A DNA stretch of 22,545 nt from a virus: the IMG/VR virus record IMGVR_UViG_3300044627_003126, positions 1-22,545 of that record; one strand, given 5' to 3'. A program made the translations under genes and the position numbers. Below are positions 1 to 6,423 of the stretch, in pieces. How positions within the stretch are numbered: the first letter of the stretch is position 1; each line of letters starts with the position of its first letter. The notes below the pieces were generated by a model that saw nothing but the letters and a program-made list of their open reading frames with translations, did not search any database and was not told the DNA's origin.

Positions 1-9
1 TTAAAATCC

Positions 10-447
10 ATGTTAAATTACTATGAAGTTAATTTAGGTGGAAAGAAAGATGAAAAGATGACTAAAAAGGAATTAAACAAGTTTTTAGACACTTTTAATC
101 AAATTCTTGATTTCTATACATTGCAAGATATAATGAAAAGGATAAAAGATAAAAGAAAAGAAGAACTTGGGGATGAAGGGGATGATGATGATTTTATGAT
201 GCCACGAAAACATGAAGATGAAGATACATTTGAAAACGAAATGATGAAAGATCCAGAAGATTTCTTTGGAAAAAAAGATTTATCTGGTAATAACAAAAAT
301 TTCAATGATCCAATAGATACTGATATAAATAAATTTTTGAAGTGGCTCACTATGATACTATATTCAGGTGACCATTCAGTTATTATCACCGAAGATAAAG
401 GTGGAATCAATATCAGATTAGTAAAAATAAACAAAGGTAAAAAATAA
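10..447 (+). CDS. Acidic hypothetical protein, possibly 5'-partial
   Basis: I do not recognise this 145-residue protein. The middle is very acidic (a DEGDDDD run near residues 54-60, then Glu/Asp-rich sequence to about 85), and the last 35 residues look like a small beta-rich domain ending in a basic tail (KINKGKK). The reading frame stays open to the left edge, so the gene may start before the window. A second in-frame ATG at 58 (MTKKELNKF) is an alternative start; a purine-rich GGAAAG stretch lies upstream but is rather far away. The gene ends 3 bases before thyX, so the two are probably co-transcribed. The charge pattern would suit a scaffold-like or nucleic-acid-mimicking protein, but nothing in the sequence proves that. 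Confidence 0.6.
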   Translation: MLNYYEVNLGGKKDEKMTKKELNKFLDTFNQILDFYTLQDIMKRIKDKRKEELGDEGDDDDFMMPRKHEDEDTFENEMMKDPEDFFGKKDLSGNNKNFNDPIDTDINKFLKWLTMILYSGDHSVIITEDKGGINIRLVKINKGKK

Positions 448-450
448 GTT

Positions 451-1116
451 ATGTCCGTAAGATTAGTTTCGATCACAAACCCATCAGAATTAGTTAAATT
501 TACCGAAAAAGGTAAAACTACAAAGGTTTCACCAGAAGAATTGATTGTTTACATTGCGAGAGTAAGCAATCCAGATAATCAGATGAATATGGAAACTGCT
601 CCAAAATTGATAAACTATTTGATTAAACATAAACACTGGTCACCATTTGAATTTGTAGATATGACCGTTGAGATTGTAACTAGAAGAAGTATTGCAGCTC
701 AAATACTTCGTCATAAATCATTTTCTTTCCAAGAATTTTCACAAAGATATTCAACGGCAACAGAAATTCAATCCATTGAATTAAGAAGACAAGGAAAAAC
801 AAACCGTCAAAGTTCGGAAGAAGTAGTTCCGGATTTTACATTAGAACGTGATATCGAACAACATTTTGCTAATTCAAAAATGTTATATGATAAATTGATT
901 AAAAATGGTATATCAAGAGAAACTGCTCGTGATGTTCTTCCATTATCAACAGAAACCACTATGTATATGAAAGGTTCTGTTCGTAGTTGGATTCACTATT
1001 TGGATCTTCGCTGTTCACCCGATACACAAAAGGAACATCGTTTGATTGCAGAAGGGATAAAATCAATTTTTATCAATCAATTTCCGAACATTTCGGAAGC
1101 ATTAAATTGGAAATAA
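451..1116 (+). CDS. thyX: Flavin-dependent thymidylate synthase ThyX
   Basis: ThyX makes dTMP from dUMP using methylenetetrahydrofolate as carbon donor and NADPH with FAD for reduction; phages use it to feed DNA synthesis. The 221 residues fit the family length. The signature RHRxxSxNExSxRY is present as RHKSFSFQEFSQRY at residues 87-100, with Lys for the third Arg and Gln for Asn. Other family landmarks are HWSPFEF (62-68), ETARDVLPLST (157-167) and LRCSPDTQKEHR (186-197), which matches the C-terminal substrate-binding segment. It begins 3 bases after the preceding gene and has only a weak AAAGG-like ribosome site at about 433-437. The neighbouring methyltransferase-like gene may belong to the same nucleotide-metabolism block. 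The Arg-to-Lys change is conservative and the enzyme is probably active. Confidence 0.93.
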   Translation: MSVRLVSITNPSELVKFTEKGKTTKVSPEELIVYIARVSNPDNQMNMETAPKLINYLIKHKHWSPFEFVDMTVEIVTRRSIAAQILRHKSFSFQEFSQRYSTATEIQSIELRRQGKTNRQSSEEVVPDFTLERDIEQHFANSKMLYDKLIKNGISRETARDVLPLSTETTMYMKGSVRSWIHYLDLRCSPDTQKEHRLIAEGIKSIFINQFPNISEALNWK

Positions 1117-1133
1117 TATAGGAATTTAATTAT

Positions 1134-1661
1134 ATGACTTACGAAAACGATAATGGTTTTGCTAAAGAAATAATATATTGTGGAATTGGACAATATGAAA
1201 GTCTTTTACACTTTGGTGCGTGTGATGAAAATTTATTTTTTCTTCCGATATTAGATGAATTGGGGTTGGATATACAATATACAGCTGTGGATGTTAAGGA
1301 TGAAGTAAAAAAACTTTTTACGGATTTTGAGCCATTGGAAAGAACTAATACTTGGATTTCACATCAAGAATCCATGCAAGAGTTTATAGATAATATGGAA
1401 GACGAAAGATACACATGGACATTACTAACTGGTGTATTCAACAAACCACTTTATAGTGAAAGACAGTATCAATTTATAGATACCGTTATTAAAAAATGTT
1501 TAGAATTTTCGGATAATGTTATTTTCACAATAAATGAAAATGCCGATGATAGTTTCAAATATAGTATGATTTATCTATATTCACATTTTACAAATGCATT
1601 TGAATCCGTTACTGTAAAAAAGATAGGTGCGGGTAAATATATTTTTCATATAAAAAATTAG
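1134..1661 (+). CDS. Methyltransferase-like hypothetical protein
   Basis: This 175-residue protein has the pattern of a small class I SAM-dependent methyltransferase: a first strand and glycine turn (EIIYCGIGQYES, residues 12-23) where motif I would lie, an acidic strand end (YTAVDVK, 49-55) where motif II would bind the ribose, and a strand followed by TGVFNKP (about 99-105) similar to the 'SGxFN' motif of some phage methyltransferase-fold proteins. The glycine loop is poorer than the usual GxGxG, so cofactor binding is uncertain and the protein might be inactive. AGGAA at 1120-1124 is a good ribosome site 9 bases before ATG. It lies between thyX and a small membrane protein, in the same direction. 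The fold is inferred from motifs only; no substrate can be named. Confidence 0.55.
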   Translation: MTYENDNGFAKEIIYCGIGQYESLLHFGACDENLFFLPILDELGLDIQYTAVDVKDEVKKLFTDFEPLERTNTWISHQESMQEFIDNMEDERYTWTLLTGVFNKPLYSERQYQFIDTVIKKCLEFSDNVIFTINENADDSFKYSMIYLYSHFTNAFESVTVKKIGAGKYIFHIKN

Positions 1662-1671
1662 GAGTAAGGTT

Positions 1672-1950
1672 ATGGAAGGAATTTTTGTAATAGTATTACA
1701 AAGTGTGATACCATTTTTAATCGGTGGCGGTGGTGTTTGGCTGTATTTTCGTGATAAATTTACGGAAGTATTAACGGAATTAGAAGATAAAAAATCAATA
1801 ATCAAGGCAATACACGAACACGCCGATCAAATAGAAAGAGTGAATGTAAAAATTCAATCAAAAAAACATAATGCAAAGGTTGCCAAAGAAAATGTAAAGG
1901 TAACGAAACCAATTTCTAAAAAAACAACAAAAAAAAGTGATAAAAAGTAA
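1672..1950 (+). CDS. Small membrane protein with lysine-rich tail
   Basis: The 92-residue product has one hydrophobic segment at about residues 4-26, with a GGGG turn in it, then a short amphipathic helix (residues 28-62) and a strongly basic tail rich in Lys to the end. This suggests a single-pass inner-membrane protein with the charged domain in the cytoplasm. A strong TAGGAG site at 1659-1664 lies 7 bases before ATG. I cannot assign a family. Single-pass proteins of this size in phages include holins, antiholins and inner-membrane spanins, but no lysis gene partner is seen next to it, so a lysis role is only one possibility. The basic tail could also touch nucleic acid. Confidence 0.6.
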   Translation: MEGIFVIVLQSVIPFLIGGGGVWLYFRDKFTEVLTELEDKKSIIKAIHEHADQIERVNVKIQSKKHNAKVAKENVKVTKPISKKTTKKSDKK

Positions 1951-1966
1951 CTTTTATTATTGATAT

Positions 1967-1980
1967 ACATATTTATGATA
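1967..1980 (+). promoter_or_regulatory. ATATTTAT-type spacer element, candidate late promoter
   Basis: The spacer before the Fib_succ-domain gene contains ACATATTTATGATA. The same ATATTTAT core recurs in the spacers at 4247, 7156 and 16456. Because a gp55-type late sigma factor is encoded in the window, this could be a -10-like late promoter element. It is 40 bases before the ATG. Function is inferred only from recurrence and position. Confidence 0.3.
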
Positions 1981-2003
1981 AGAGTAAAATTTTTTTTCAA
2001 AAG

Positions 2004-2009
2004 AAGGAG
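2004..2009 (+). promoter_or_regulatory. Very strong ribosome binding site
   Basis: AAGGAG stands 6 bases before the ATG at 2016. The surrounding AAGAAGGAGATATA (2001-2014) is identical to the core of the phage T7 gene 10 ribosome site as I know it, and a T-rich run lies just upstream. This predicts heavy translation of the following gene, consistent with a virion or abundant surface protein. Confidence 0.75.
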
Positions 2010-2015
2010 ATATAA

Positions 2016-2645
2016 ATGGCAGTAGTAACAATAGGAACTCAAAAATGGAGTGACACAAATCTTTCTGTTTCAACATTCCAAGATGGTACTCCAATTTCTG
2101 AAATTTCATCATCTGAACAATGGGATGAATATGCAGCAGCAGGAACACCTGGTTGGTGTTATTACAATTTTGATTCAGGCAATGCACAAACTTATGGCAA
2201 ACTGTATAATTGGTATGCAGTATCATCATCCAATGCAATTTGTCCTACTGGTTTTCGTATTCCTACTAATGCAGATTTTGCAACATTAGCCGCACATCAG
2301 GGTGGTTCAGGTGTTGCTGGTTTGAAATTGAAAAATACTGATAACTGGTTAACCCTAACCAGAAGAAATTCAAACGGAACAAATAGTAGTGGATTCAAAG
2401 GAAATCCTGGTGGATATGTTAAATCTTCAACTTACGATTTTTGGGATCAAGGTTGGAGTGCAAATTTTTGGACACAAACAACAGCATCAGCAGAAGAAGT
2501 AGTTAGTAGACGATTATATTGGTCTGACGATACATTTAATGCATTAAATGCACCAAAAGACATGGGATTATCAGTTAGACTACTTTGTACAGGTTCAACA
2601 CAGCAGTGTTCTGACGGTGACTTTGATATTACAAATATGTTCTAA
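2016..2645 (+). CDS. Fibrobacter major paralogous domain (C-type-lectin-like) protein
   Basis: Almost the whole 209-residue protein matches the Fib_succ_major domain (TIGR02145/PF09603 type): TIGTQKWSDTNLSVSTFQDG at residues 5-24, a Trp/Tyr-rich centre, YGKLYNWYAV (about 60-69) followed by CPTGFRIPTNADFATL (75-90), and LGLSVRLLCT near the C-terminus. In bacteria the domain is usually part of secreted lipoproteins; here there is no signal peptide, so it more likely reaches the outside as part of the virion. The fold is related to formylglycine-enzyme/C-type-lectin folds that phages use for receptor binding. Its ribosome site is exceptionally strong. It could be a tail-tip or head-decoration adhesin; that role is inference. 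No reverse transcriptase or template repeat was seen, so nothing shows diversification. Confidence 0.8.
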   Translation: MAVVTIGTQKWSDTNLSVSTFQDGTPISEISSSEQWDEYAAAGTPGWCYYNFDSGNAQTYGKLYNWYAVSSSNAICPTGFRIPTNADFATLAAHQGGSGVAGLKLKNTDNWLTLTRRNSNGTNSSGFKGNPGGYVKSSTYDFWDQGWSANFWTQTTASAEEVVSRRLYWSDDTFNALNAPKDMGLSVRLLCTGSTQQCSDGDFDITNMF

Positions 2646-2660
2646 TTTAGGAGAGGTTGC

Positions 2661-3191
2661 ATGAAAAAATTTATATCATTCTTAATGATTAGTTTATCTC
2701 TTGTTATTCTTGGATGTAATGAAAATCCATTACCAACATCAGATACAACTATTTTTGAAAAAAGAACTCCAATTCAAAAAGATTCGGTTAAAAGACGTAT
2801 TCCCATCGAACAAGTATTGCCTTGCTTGGGATTGACAAGAGAACAAGATAGTGTGATAAGATTGATTTTGAAAGAAGAAAAAAAATGTAGTATTGAATGC
2901 AAAAAAGAATTTCAAGAATCAATTAAAACACTTCGTCAAGAATACAATGCAAAGATGGAAAAATATCGCCGTGTTGAAAAAACAGATGAAATAAAAAAGG
3001 AAATCGAAATAATTACTTTTGAGTTTCGTCAAACACAAAGAGATTTAGAAAAAGAATATAAGTTAAAAATGACAGAATGTGCTAAAAATCTAAATACTGA
3101 TATTGAAGCTCTTTTGAGAAAAGACCAACTTACTCTTTGGAACATTTGGAAGGCAACTGGAAAAGTTCCATGCGATAGAGTTAAACCATAA
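2661..3191 (+). CDS. Lipoprotein with LTxxQ-like motif and coiled coil
   Basis: The N-terminus is a textbook lipoprotein signal: MKKF, a hydrophobic core, and ILGC with the lipidated cysteine at residue 19. The mature protein (about 158 residues) contains LGLTREQDSV (residues 57-66), resembling the LTxxQ motif of the Spy/CpxP periplasmic chaperone family, then a long charged helical stretch (about 75-150) and a second DQLTLWN segment near 155-161. Extra cysteines occur at about 55, 77, 81, 140 and 172. A strong AGGAGAGG (2649-2656) precedes ATG, and an intrinsic terminator follows. A phage lipoprotein made in the infected cell would sit in the periplasm; superinfection exclusion or envelope-stress damping are plausible roles, not shown. 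The family link rests on short motifs. Confidence 0.75.
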   Translation: MKKFISFLMISLSLVILGCNENPLPTSDTTIFEKRTPIQKDSVKRRIPIEQVLPCLGLTREQDSVIRLILKEEKKCSIECKKEFQESIKTLRQEYNAKMEKYRRVEKTDEIKKEIEIITFEFRQTQRDLEKEYKLKMTECAKNLNTDIEALLRKDQLTLWNIWKATGKVPCDRVKP

Positions 3192-3226
3192 TCCATGTTC
3201 GGAATGGAAAGGGTAAACCCCTAATG

Positions 3227-3257
3227 ACCCCTACAATTTGTAGGGGTTTTTTATTTT
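3227..3257 (+). terminator. Intrinsic terminator after the lipoprotein gene
   Basis: A perfect 9-bp stem (ACCCCTACA at 3227-3235 with TGTAGGGGT at 3239-3247) closes a 3-base ATT loop and runs straight into TTTTTTATTTT. It lies 36 bases after the lipoprotein stop codon. A second copy of ACCCCTA at 3217-3223 could compete for the same 3' arm, giving a weaker alternative stem. Confidence 0.9.
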
Positions 3258-3259
3258 GC

Positions 3260-3290
3260 TTTGATCGTATTCATAAATTTTGTATATTGA
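3260..3290 (+). promoter_or_regulatory. Possible promoter for the UV endonuclease gene
   Basis: Between the terminator and uvsE the AT-rich spacer holds TTTG at 3260-3263 and, about 20 bases later, TAAATTTTG (3274-3282) followed by TATATT (3284-3289). This loosely resembles a Bacteroidota TTTG/TAnnTTTG promoter or a sigma70-like -10 box, but neither match is exact. A promoter is expected here because a terminator cuts off upstream transcription. Confidence 0.35.
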
Positions 3291-3321
3291 TATATTATTC
3301 ATTAAACATTAACGCCAACCT

Positions 3322-4227
3322 ATGAAACTTGGATATGCCTGTATAAACATGACTTTATCAAAAGATAAAATCACTACCAATCGTTCCATGATTAAAAAAA
3401 CATTCCTACAAAAAGGTTTAGATTACTGTTCTGAACTTGCCTATATGAATGTTGTTGATATGGAGAAGATTATCAAATGGAATGTTCAAAACGGTATTTA
3501 CTTATTCCGCACATCTTCTAATGTATTTCCTTGGGGTTCTGAATATGATTTGGAACAACTAAAAGATATTGATAAAATCAAGATTGTCCTCAAACGAATT
3601 GGTGATTATGCAAAAGAACATGGTGTTCGTCTATCATGTCATCCTGGACCATTCAATGTTTTGTGTTCACCTAATCCTGATGTTGTAAAGAATACCATAA
3701 TTGATTTGGAACTACACGGTAAAGTATTTGACATGATGGGATTATCACATACACCATACAATAAAATCAACATACATTGTAATGGTGTTTATGGTGACAA
3801 GAACGCTTCACTTGACCGTTGGTGTCAAAACTTTCAATTACTATCCCATAGTGTTCGTTCAAGACTTACCATTGAGAATGATGATAAACCAAATATGTAT
3901 TCGGTTAAAGACCTTATGAAAATTCACGAATGTTGTGGTATTCCCATTGTATTTGATTATCACCACCACCAATTTTGCACTGGCGATTTGACTGAACAGC
4001 AAGCACTTGAACTTGCCATATCAACATGGCCAGAAGGTATTACACCTGCAGTTCATTATTCTTCATCAAGACTTAAAGAGACTGGTAATCCAAAAGAAAA
4101 ACCACAAGCTCATGCAGACTACATATTGGAAAAAATCAACACATACGGACATGATCTTGATATTATGTTAGAATGTAAAGCAAAAGAACTGGCTCTCAAA
4201 CGATACCTAACAGAATACGGAATCTAA
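3322..4227 (+). CDS. uvsE: UV damage endonuclease (UVDE/UvsE family)
   Basis: UVDE nicks DNA 5' to UV photoproducts and starts an alternative excision repair pathway; it folds as a metal-dependent TIM barrel. The 301 residues match the usual length. Landmarks in order: LGYACINM (3-10), FRTSSNVFPW (62-71), HPGPFNVLCSP (107-117), INIHCNGVYGDK (149-160), LTIENDD (182-188), FDYHHH (211-216), VHYSSSR (244-250), HADYI (264-268) and MLECKAKE (282-289). The likely metal ligands H107, H152, E185, H214-216, H245 and E284 are all present. No Shine-Dalgarno sequence precedes ATG, but the family similarity begins at residue 2, so the start is sound. It is set apart from its neighbours by a terminator upstream and a hairpin downstream, and uses CGN arginine codons more than the tail genes, suggesting a separately acquired, independently expressed cassette. 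Confidence 0.93.
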   Translation: MKLGYACINMTLSKDKITTNRSMIKKTFLQKGLDYCSELAYMNVVDMEKIIKWNVQNGIYLFRTSSNVFPWGSEYDLEQLKDIDKIKIVLKRIGDYAKEHGVRLSCHPGPFNVLCSPNPDVVKNTIIDLELHGKVFDMMGLSHTPYNKINIHCNGVYGDKNASLDRWCQNFQLLSHSVRSRLTIENDDKPNMYSVKDLMKIHECCGIPIVFDYHHHQFCTGDLTEQQALELAISTWPEGITPAVHYSSSRLKETGNPKEKPQAHADYILEKINTYGHDLDIMLECKAKELALKRYLTEYGI

Positions 4228-4233
4228 CTCAAA

Positions 4234-4284
4234 ATCCCAAAAGTTCATATTTATCTGTATGTATTTATGAACAATGATTGGGAT
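4234..4284 (+). promoter_or_regulatory. Long hairpin ending 4 bases before a start codon
   Basis: Two nested 7-bp arms can pair: ATCCCAA (4234-4240) with TTGGGAT (4278-4284), and GTTCATA (4243-4249) with TATGAAC (4266-4272), leaving a 16-base loop. The only Shine-Dalgarno-like bases (GGGA, 4280-4283) for the gene starting at 4289 are inside the outer stem. It could regulate translation of that gene or end the uvsE transcript, although no T-run follows. Confidence 0.55.
4246..4254 (+). promoter_or_regulatory. ATATTTAT-type spacer element, candidate late promoter
   Basis: CATATTTAT occurs 35 bases before the ATG at 4289, with a related GTATTTATGA at 4261-4270. Both are within the hairpin region, so the resemblance to the other spacer elements (1967, 7156, 16455) may partly reflect the inverted repeat. 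Confidence 0.25.
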
Positions 4285-4288
4285 ATAA

Positions 4289-5356
4289 ATGTCATACAAA
4301 TTATTCTCTCTGAAAAATCTAATCTGGTTTTGTGCTATCGGATTGGCAGTATTTTCAGGATACTACTCTGTTTATGGTATATCCAAACTATTTTCTGGTG
4401 GTTCTTGGTCGATCGTGGGGATGGCCGGTATGCTGGAATTTTCTAAATTAGTGGTTATCACATTCCTACATGACCACTATAAAACCCTAAAAACCACTTT
4501 CAAAGTATATCTAATGTCTTCCGCTGTTATTCTTATGATATTAACATCGGTTGGTGTTTACGGGTATCTCACTAATTCTTATCAAGAAACTGCAAAAGAA
4601 ATATACGAAACACAAAATAAGATTGCATTGATTGATAAAAAGAAAGAAATCTTCCTTGAACAAAAATCACAAATAGATACTCTAGTAAAACAAAAGGGGC
4701 AGAGAATATCATCTTATGATCAATTGAGATTAACACAAGAAAATTCTCTGAATAATCAATTAACACAGAAAAAGGGAACAAAGGGTTTACAAAAAAATAT
4801 CCAATCTGTTGATAATTCTACACAAACATTAAACAAAGAAATATCGGAACTAAATCAAAAATCTATTGGTTTATCTGATAGTCTTGCTAAATTGGAACAA
4901 GAAAAATTAGTTCTTGAAAATTCAACATTTACTTCTGAAATAGGACCACTGCTTTATTTGAGTAGATTAACTGGTGCTCCTATGGACATCATTGTAAATT
5001 GGTTCATATTAGTATTAGTTTCAGTATTTGATCCACTTGCAGTTAGTTTGGTAATTGCAGCAAATCATTTAAGACATAAGGAATTGGAAAAACAAATTCC
5101 ACCAGAAGATGATGATTCTCCGCCACCAACTAAAAAAGAAGAAGTTGTGGAAGATGTTGTAGATGTTATATTACCATCCGAAGAAATAAAAATACAAGAT
5201 GTTGTTGTTAAGAAAAAACAAAAATTAAAAAAAGAAAAAAAACCTTTGGAAGTTAAGGAAGAAAATGTTATATTAGATCAGCAAAACGAACAGATGGCAT
5301 TTTACCAAGAAAGTTCTCGTCCTGATTTAGGATATAGGAGAGGTGTAAACGTGTAA
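4289..5356 (+). CDS. Multi-pass membrane protein with long coiled coil
   Basis: This 355-residue protein has hydrophobic segments at about residues 10-32, 40-60, 73-95 and 233-258. Between the third and fourth lies a roughly 130-residue charged coiled-coil stretch (100-215) rich in Gln, Lys and Leu. The C-terminal 90 residues are cytosolic in character: acidic and proline-rich (PPEDDDSPPPTKK), then a basic KKKQKLKKEKK run. The N-terminal pattern (GYYSVYGISKLF, then a helix with MLEFSKLV, then LTSVGVYGYL) resembles a membrane protein family common in T4-like phages of marine bacteria, whose role is unknown to me. It would sit in the host inner membrane during infection. Its ribosome site is weak and may be hidden in the hairpin just upstream. 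Confidence 0.75.
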   Translation: MSYKLFSLKNLIWFCAIGLAVFSGYYSVYGISKLFSGGSWSIVGMAGMLEFSKLVVITFLHDHYKTLKTTFKVYLMSSAVILMILTSVGVYGYLTNSYQETAKEIYETQNKIALIDKKKEIFLEQKSQIDTLVKQKGQRISSYDQLRLTQENSLNNQLTQKKGTKGLQKNIQSVDNSTQTLNKEISELNQKSIGLSDSLAKLEQEKLVLENSTFTSEIGPLLYLSRLTGAPMDIIVNWFILVLVSVFDPLAVSLVIAANHLRHKELEKQIPPEDDDSPPPTKKEEVVEDVVDVILPSEEIKIQDVVVKKKQKLKKEKKPLEVKEENVILDQQNEQMAFYQESSRPDLGYRRGVNV

Positions 5357-5390
5357 AATGTCTTAAATTTATTCAACGAAGGAGTTTTAT

Positions 5391-6050
5391 ATGAATGATT
5401 TTTATGAAGGTGAAGAATCGGTTGAACAAAAACCGGTAAACAATAAATCCAAAGAAGTTGAAACTGATATTCCTGTTAGATGGAAAGAAGCAACAACACA
5501 GATGGATTATGGTATTGATGTTGAAGCATCTTCTGTTTTATTATTCGGTGAAATAATGGATGGTTCTTTATATGACATTATCACTCGTATTCGTGCAATA
5601 CTACATATGAGAAAAGATGAACAAAAAAATGATCCAATCAATTTAATAATAAATTCAGATGGTGGTTCGGTATATGAAGCACTTGGTATTATTGATTATA
5701 TCCAAAGTCTTGATGTAAAAGTAAATACTATATGTAGAGGAAGGGCAATGTCTGCTGCTGCTCTAATACTCTGTGCAGGAACTGGTGTTCGAGCTGCATC
5801 ACAATACTCTACAATCATGTTCCATGAAATTAGTTCTGATATTTACGGTAAATCATCTGATATGAAAGCTAATGTTCAACACATGGAAAAATTGGAAGAA
5901 ATACTTTTAGAAATACTTAAATCAAACTCAAATAAAGATGTAGAATTTTGGAAAAATGTCACAATAAAGGATTATTACATAACACCAAAAGATGCTCTAA
6001 ATCTTGGTGTAATAGATGCAATTATTCCTCCAAAACATAAGAGAGGTTGA
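5391..6050 (+). CDS. ClpP-family serine protease
   Basis: The 219-residue product is a ClpP/crotonase-fold peptidase. The catalytic triad is visible: Ser121 in GRAMSAAALILCAG, His145 in IMFHEIS, and Asp194 in IKDYYITPKDAL, with spacings like E. coli ClpP (Ser97, His122, Asp171). INLIINSDGGSV (83-94) is the oxyanion-hole glycine strand, and LNLGVIDAII (203-212) is the usual C-terminal segment. About 40 extra N-terminal residues are acidic and look unstructured. GAAGGAG at 5378-5384 gives a strong start. No Clp ATPase is in the window. Phage ClpP-like enzymes can be head-maturation proteases or can join host Clp ATPases; the neighbours here are membrane and late-sigma genes, not capsid genes, so the role stays open. 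Confidence 0.88.
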   Translation: MNDFYEGEESVEQKPVNNKSKEVETDIPVRWKEATTQMDYGIDVEASSVLLFGEIMDGSLYDIITRIRAILHMRKDEQKNDPINLIINSDGGSVYEALGIIDYIQSLDVKVNTICRGRAMSAAALILCAGTGVRAASQYSTIMFHEISSDIYGKSSDMKANVQHMEKLEEILLEILKSNSNKDVEFWKNVTIKDYYITPKDALNLGVIDAIIPPKHKRG

Positions 6051-6051
6051 T

Positions 6052-6423
6052 ATGATGATAACTATAATCGCACTAACTATATGTTTGGGTATTTCTCTTT
6101 TTGTTAATATGAATTTAACAAGAAAGTTTGAGAAGTTAGAACAGATGGCAGAAGAAAGTGTTGATTCTCTATTAGAAAATGAAAAGTTTTTAACAGAATT
6201 AAGAAATAGAATACGGTCACAACAATCCTATTTAAGACAATTAGATAGGATTGGTTCGTTTGAAGCAGATGATGAAACTGGATATTTCTTCAAAGAAATG
6301 AAAGATATTATGAATGATATTGCAGTTTACTTTGGTGAAAACCCAATAGATGATGAAAAGAAAAGTATTCTTGAAAGACAAAATCAAGCAGATGTTTCCT
6401 TTGATAAGGAAGGTTGGTTATGA
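6052..6423 (+). CDS. Small N-anchored membrane protein
   Basis: The likely start is ATG 6052 (or the adjacent ATG 6055), because AGAGG (6042-6046) sits just upstream; a longer frame from 6016 would overlap the protease gene and lacks such a site. The 123-residue product begins with a transmembrane helix (about residues 3-20) followed by a charged helical domain (22-75) and an acidic C-terminal part. I recognise no family. The stop codon overlaps the start of the sigma factor gene in an ATGA (6420-6423), which implies translational coupling and perhaps a matched dose of the two products. It could tether a partner to the membrane; there is no direct sign of what. Confidence 0.65.
   Translation: MMITIIALTICLGISLFVNMNLTRKFEKLEQMAEESVDSLLENEKFLTELRNRIRSQQSYLRQLDRIGSFEADDETGYFFKEMKDIMNDIAVYFGENPIDDEKKSILERQNQADVSFDKEGWL

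Noticed and set aside
324-331. TATAAATA, identical to the T4 late promoter box, inside the first gene
   Set aside because: It lies mid-gene, and TATAAATA/TATAAATG strings also occur inside other genes (near 13664, 18463, 19026), as expected in AT-rich DNA; no gene start lies at a suitable distance.
2010-2018. TATAAATG at the starts of the genes at 2016 and 4289 as a late promoter
   Set aside because: The ATG is the start codon and the TATAA is the normal AT-rich spacer after the ribosome site; transcripts from it would lack the ribosome site.
2440-2645. Diversity-generating retroelement target at the 3' end of the Fib_succ gene
   Set aside because: The fold is suggestive, but there is no reverse transcriptase, template repeat or second copy of this 3' end in the window.
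6016-6051. Upstream start for the small membrane protein
   Set aside because: It would overlap the protease gene by 35 bases, add a polar segment before the membrane helix, and lacks the AGAGG ribosome site found before 6052.
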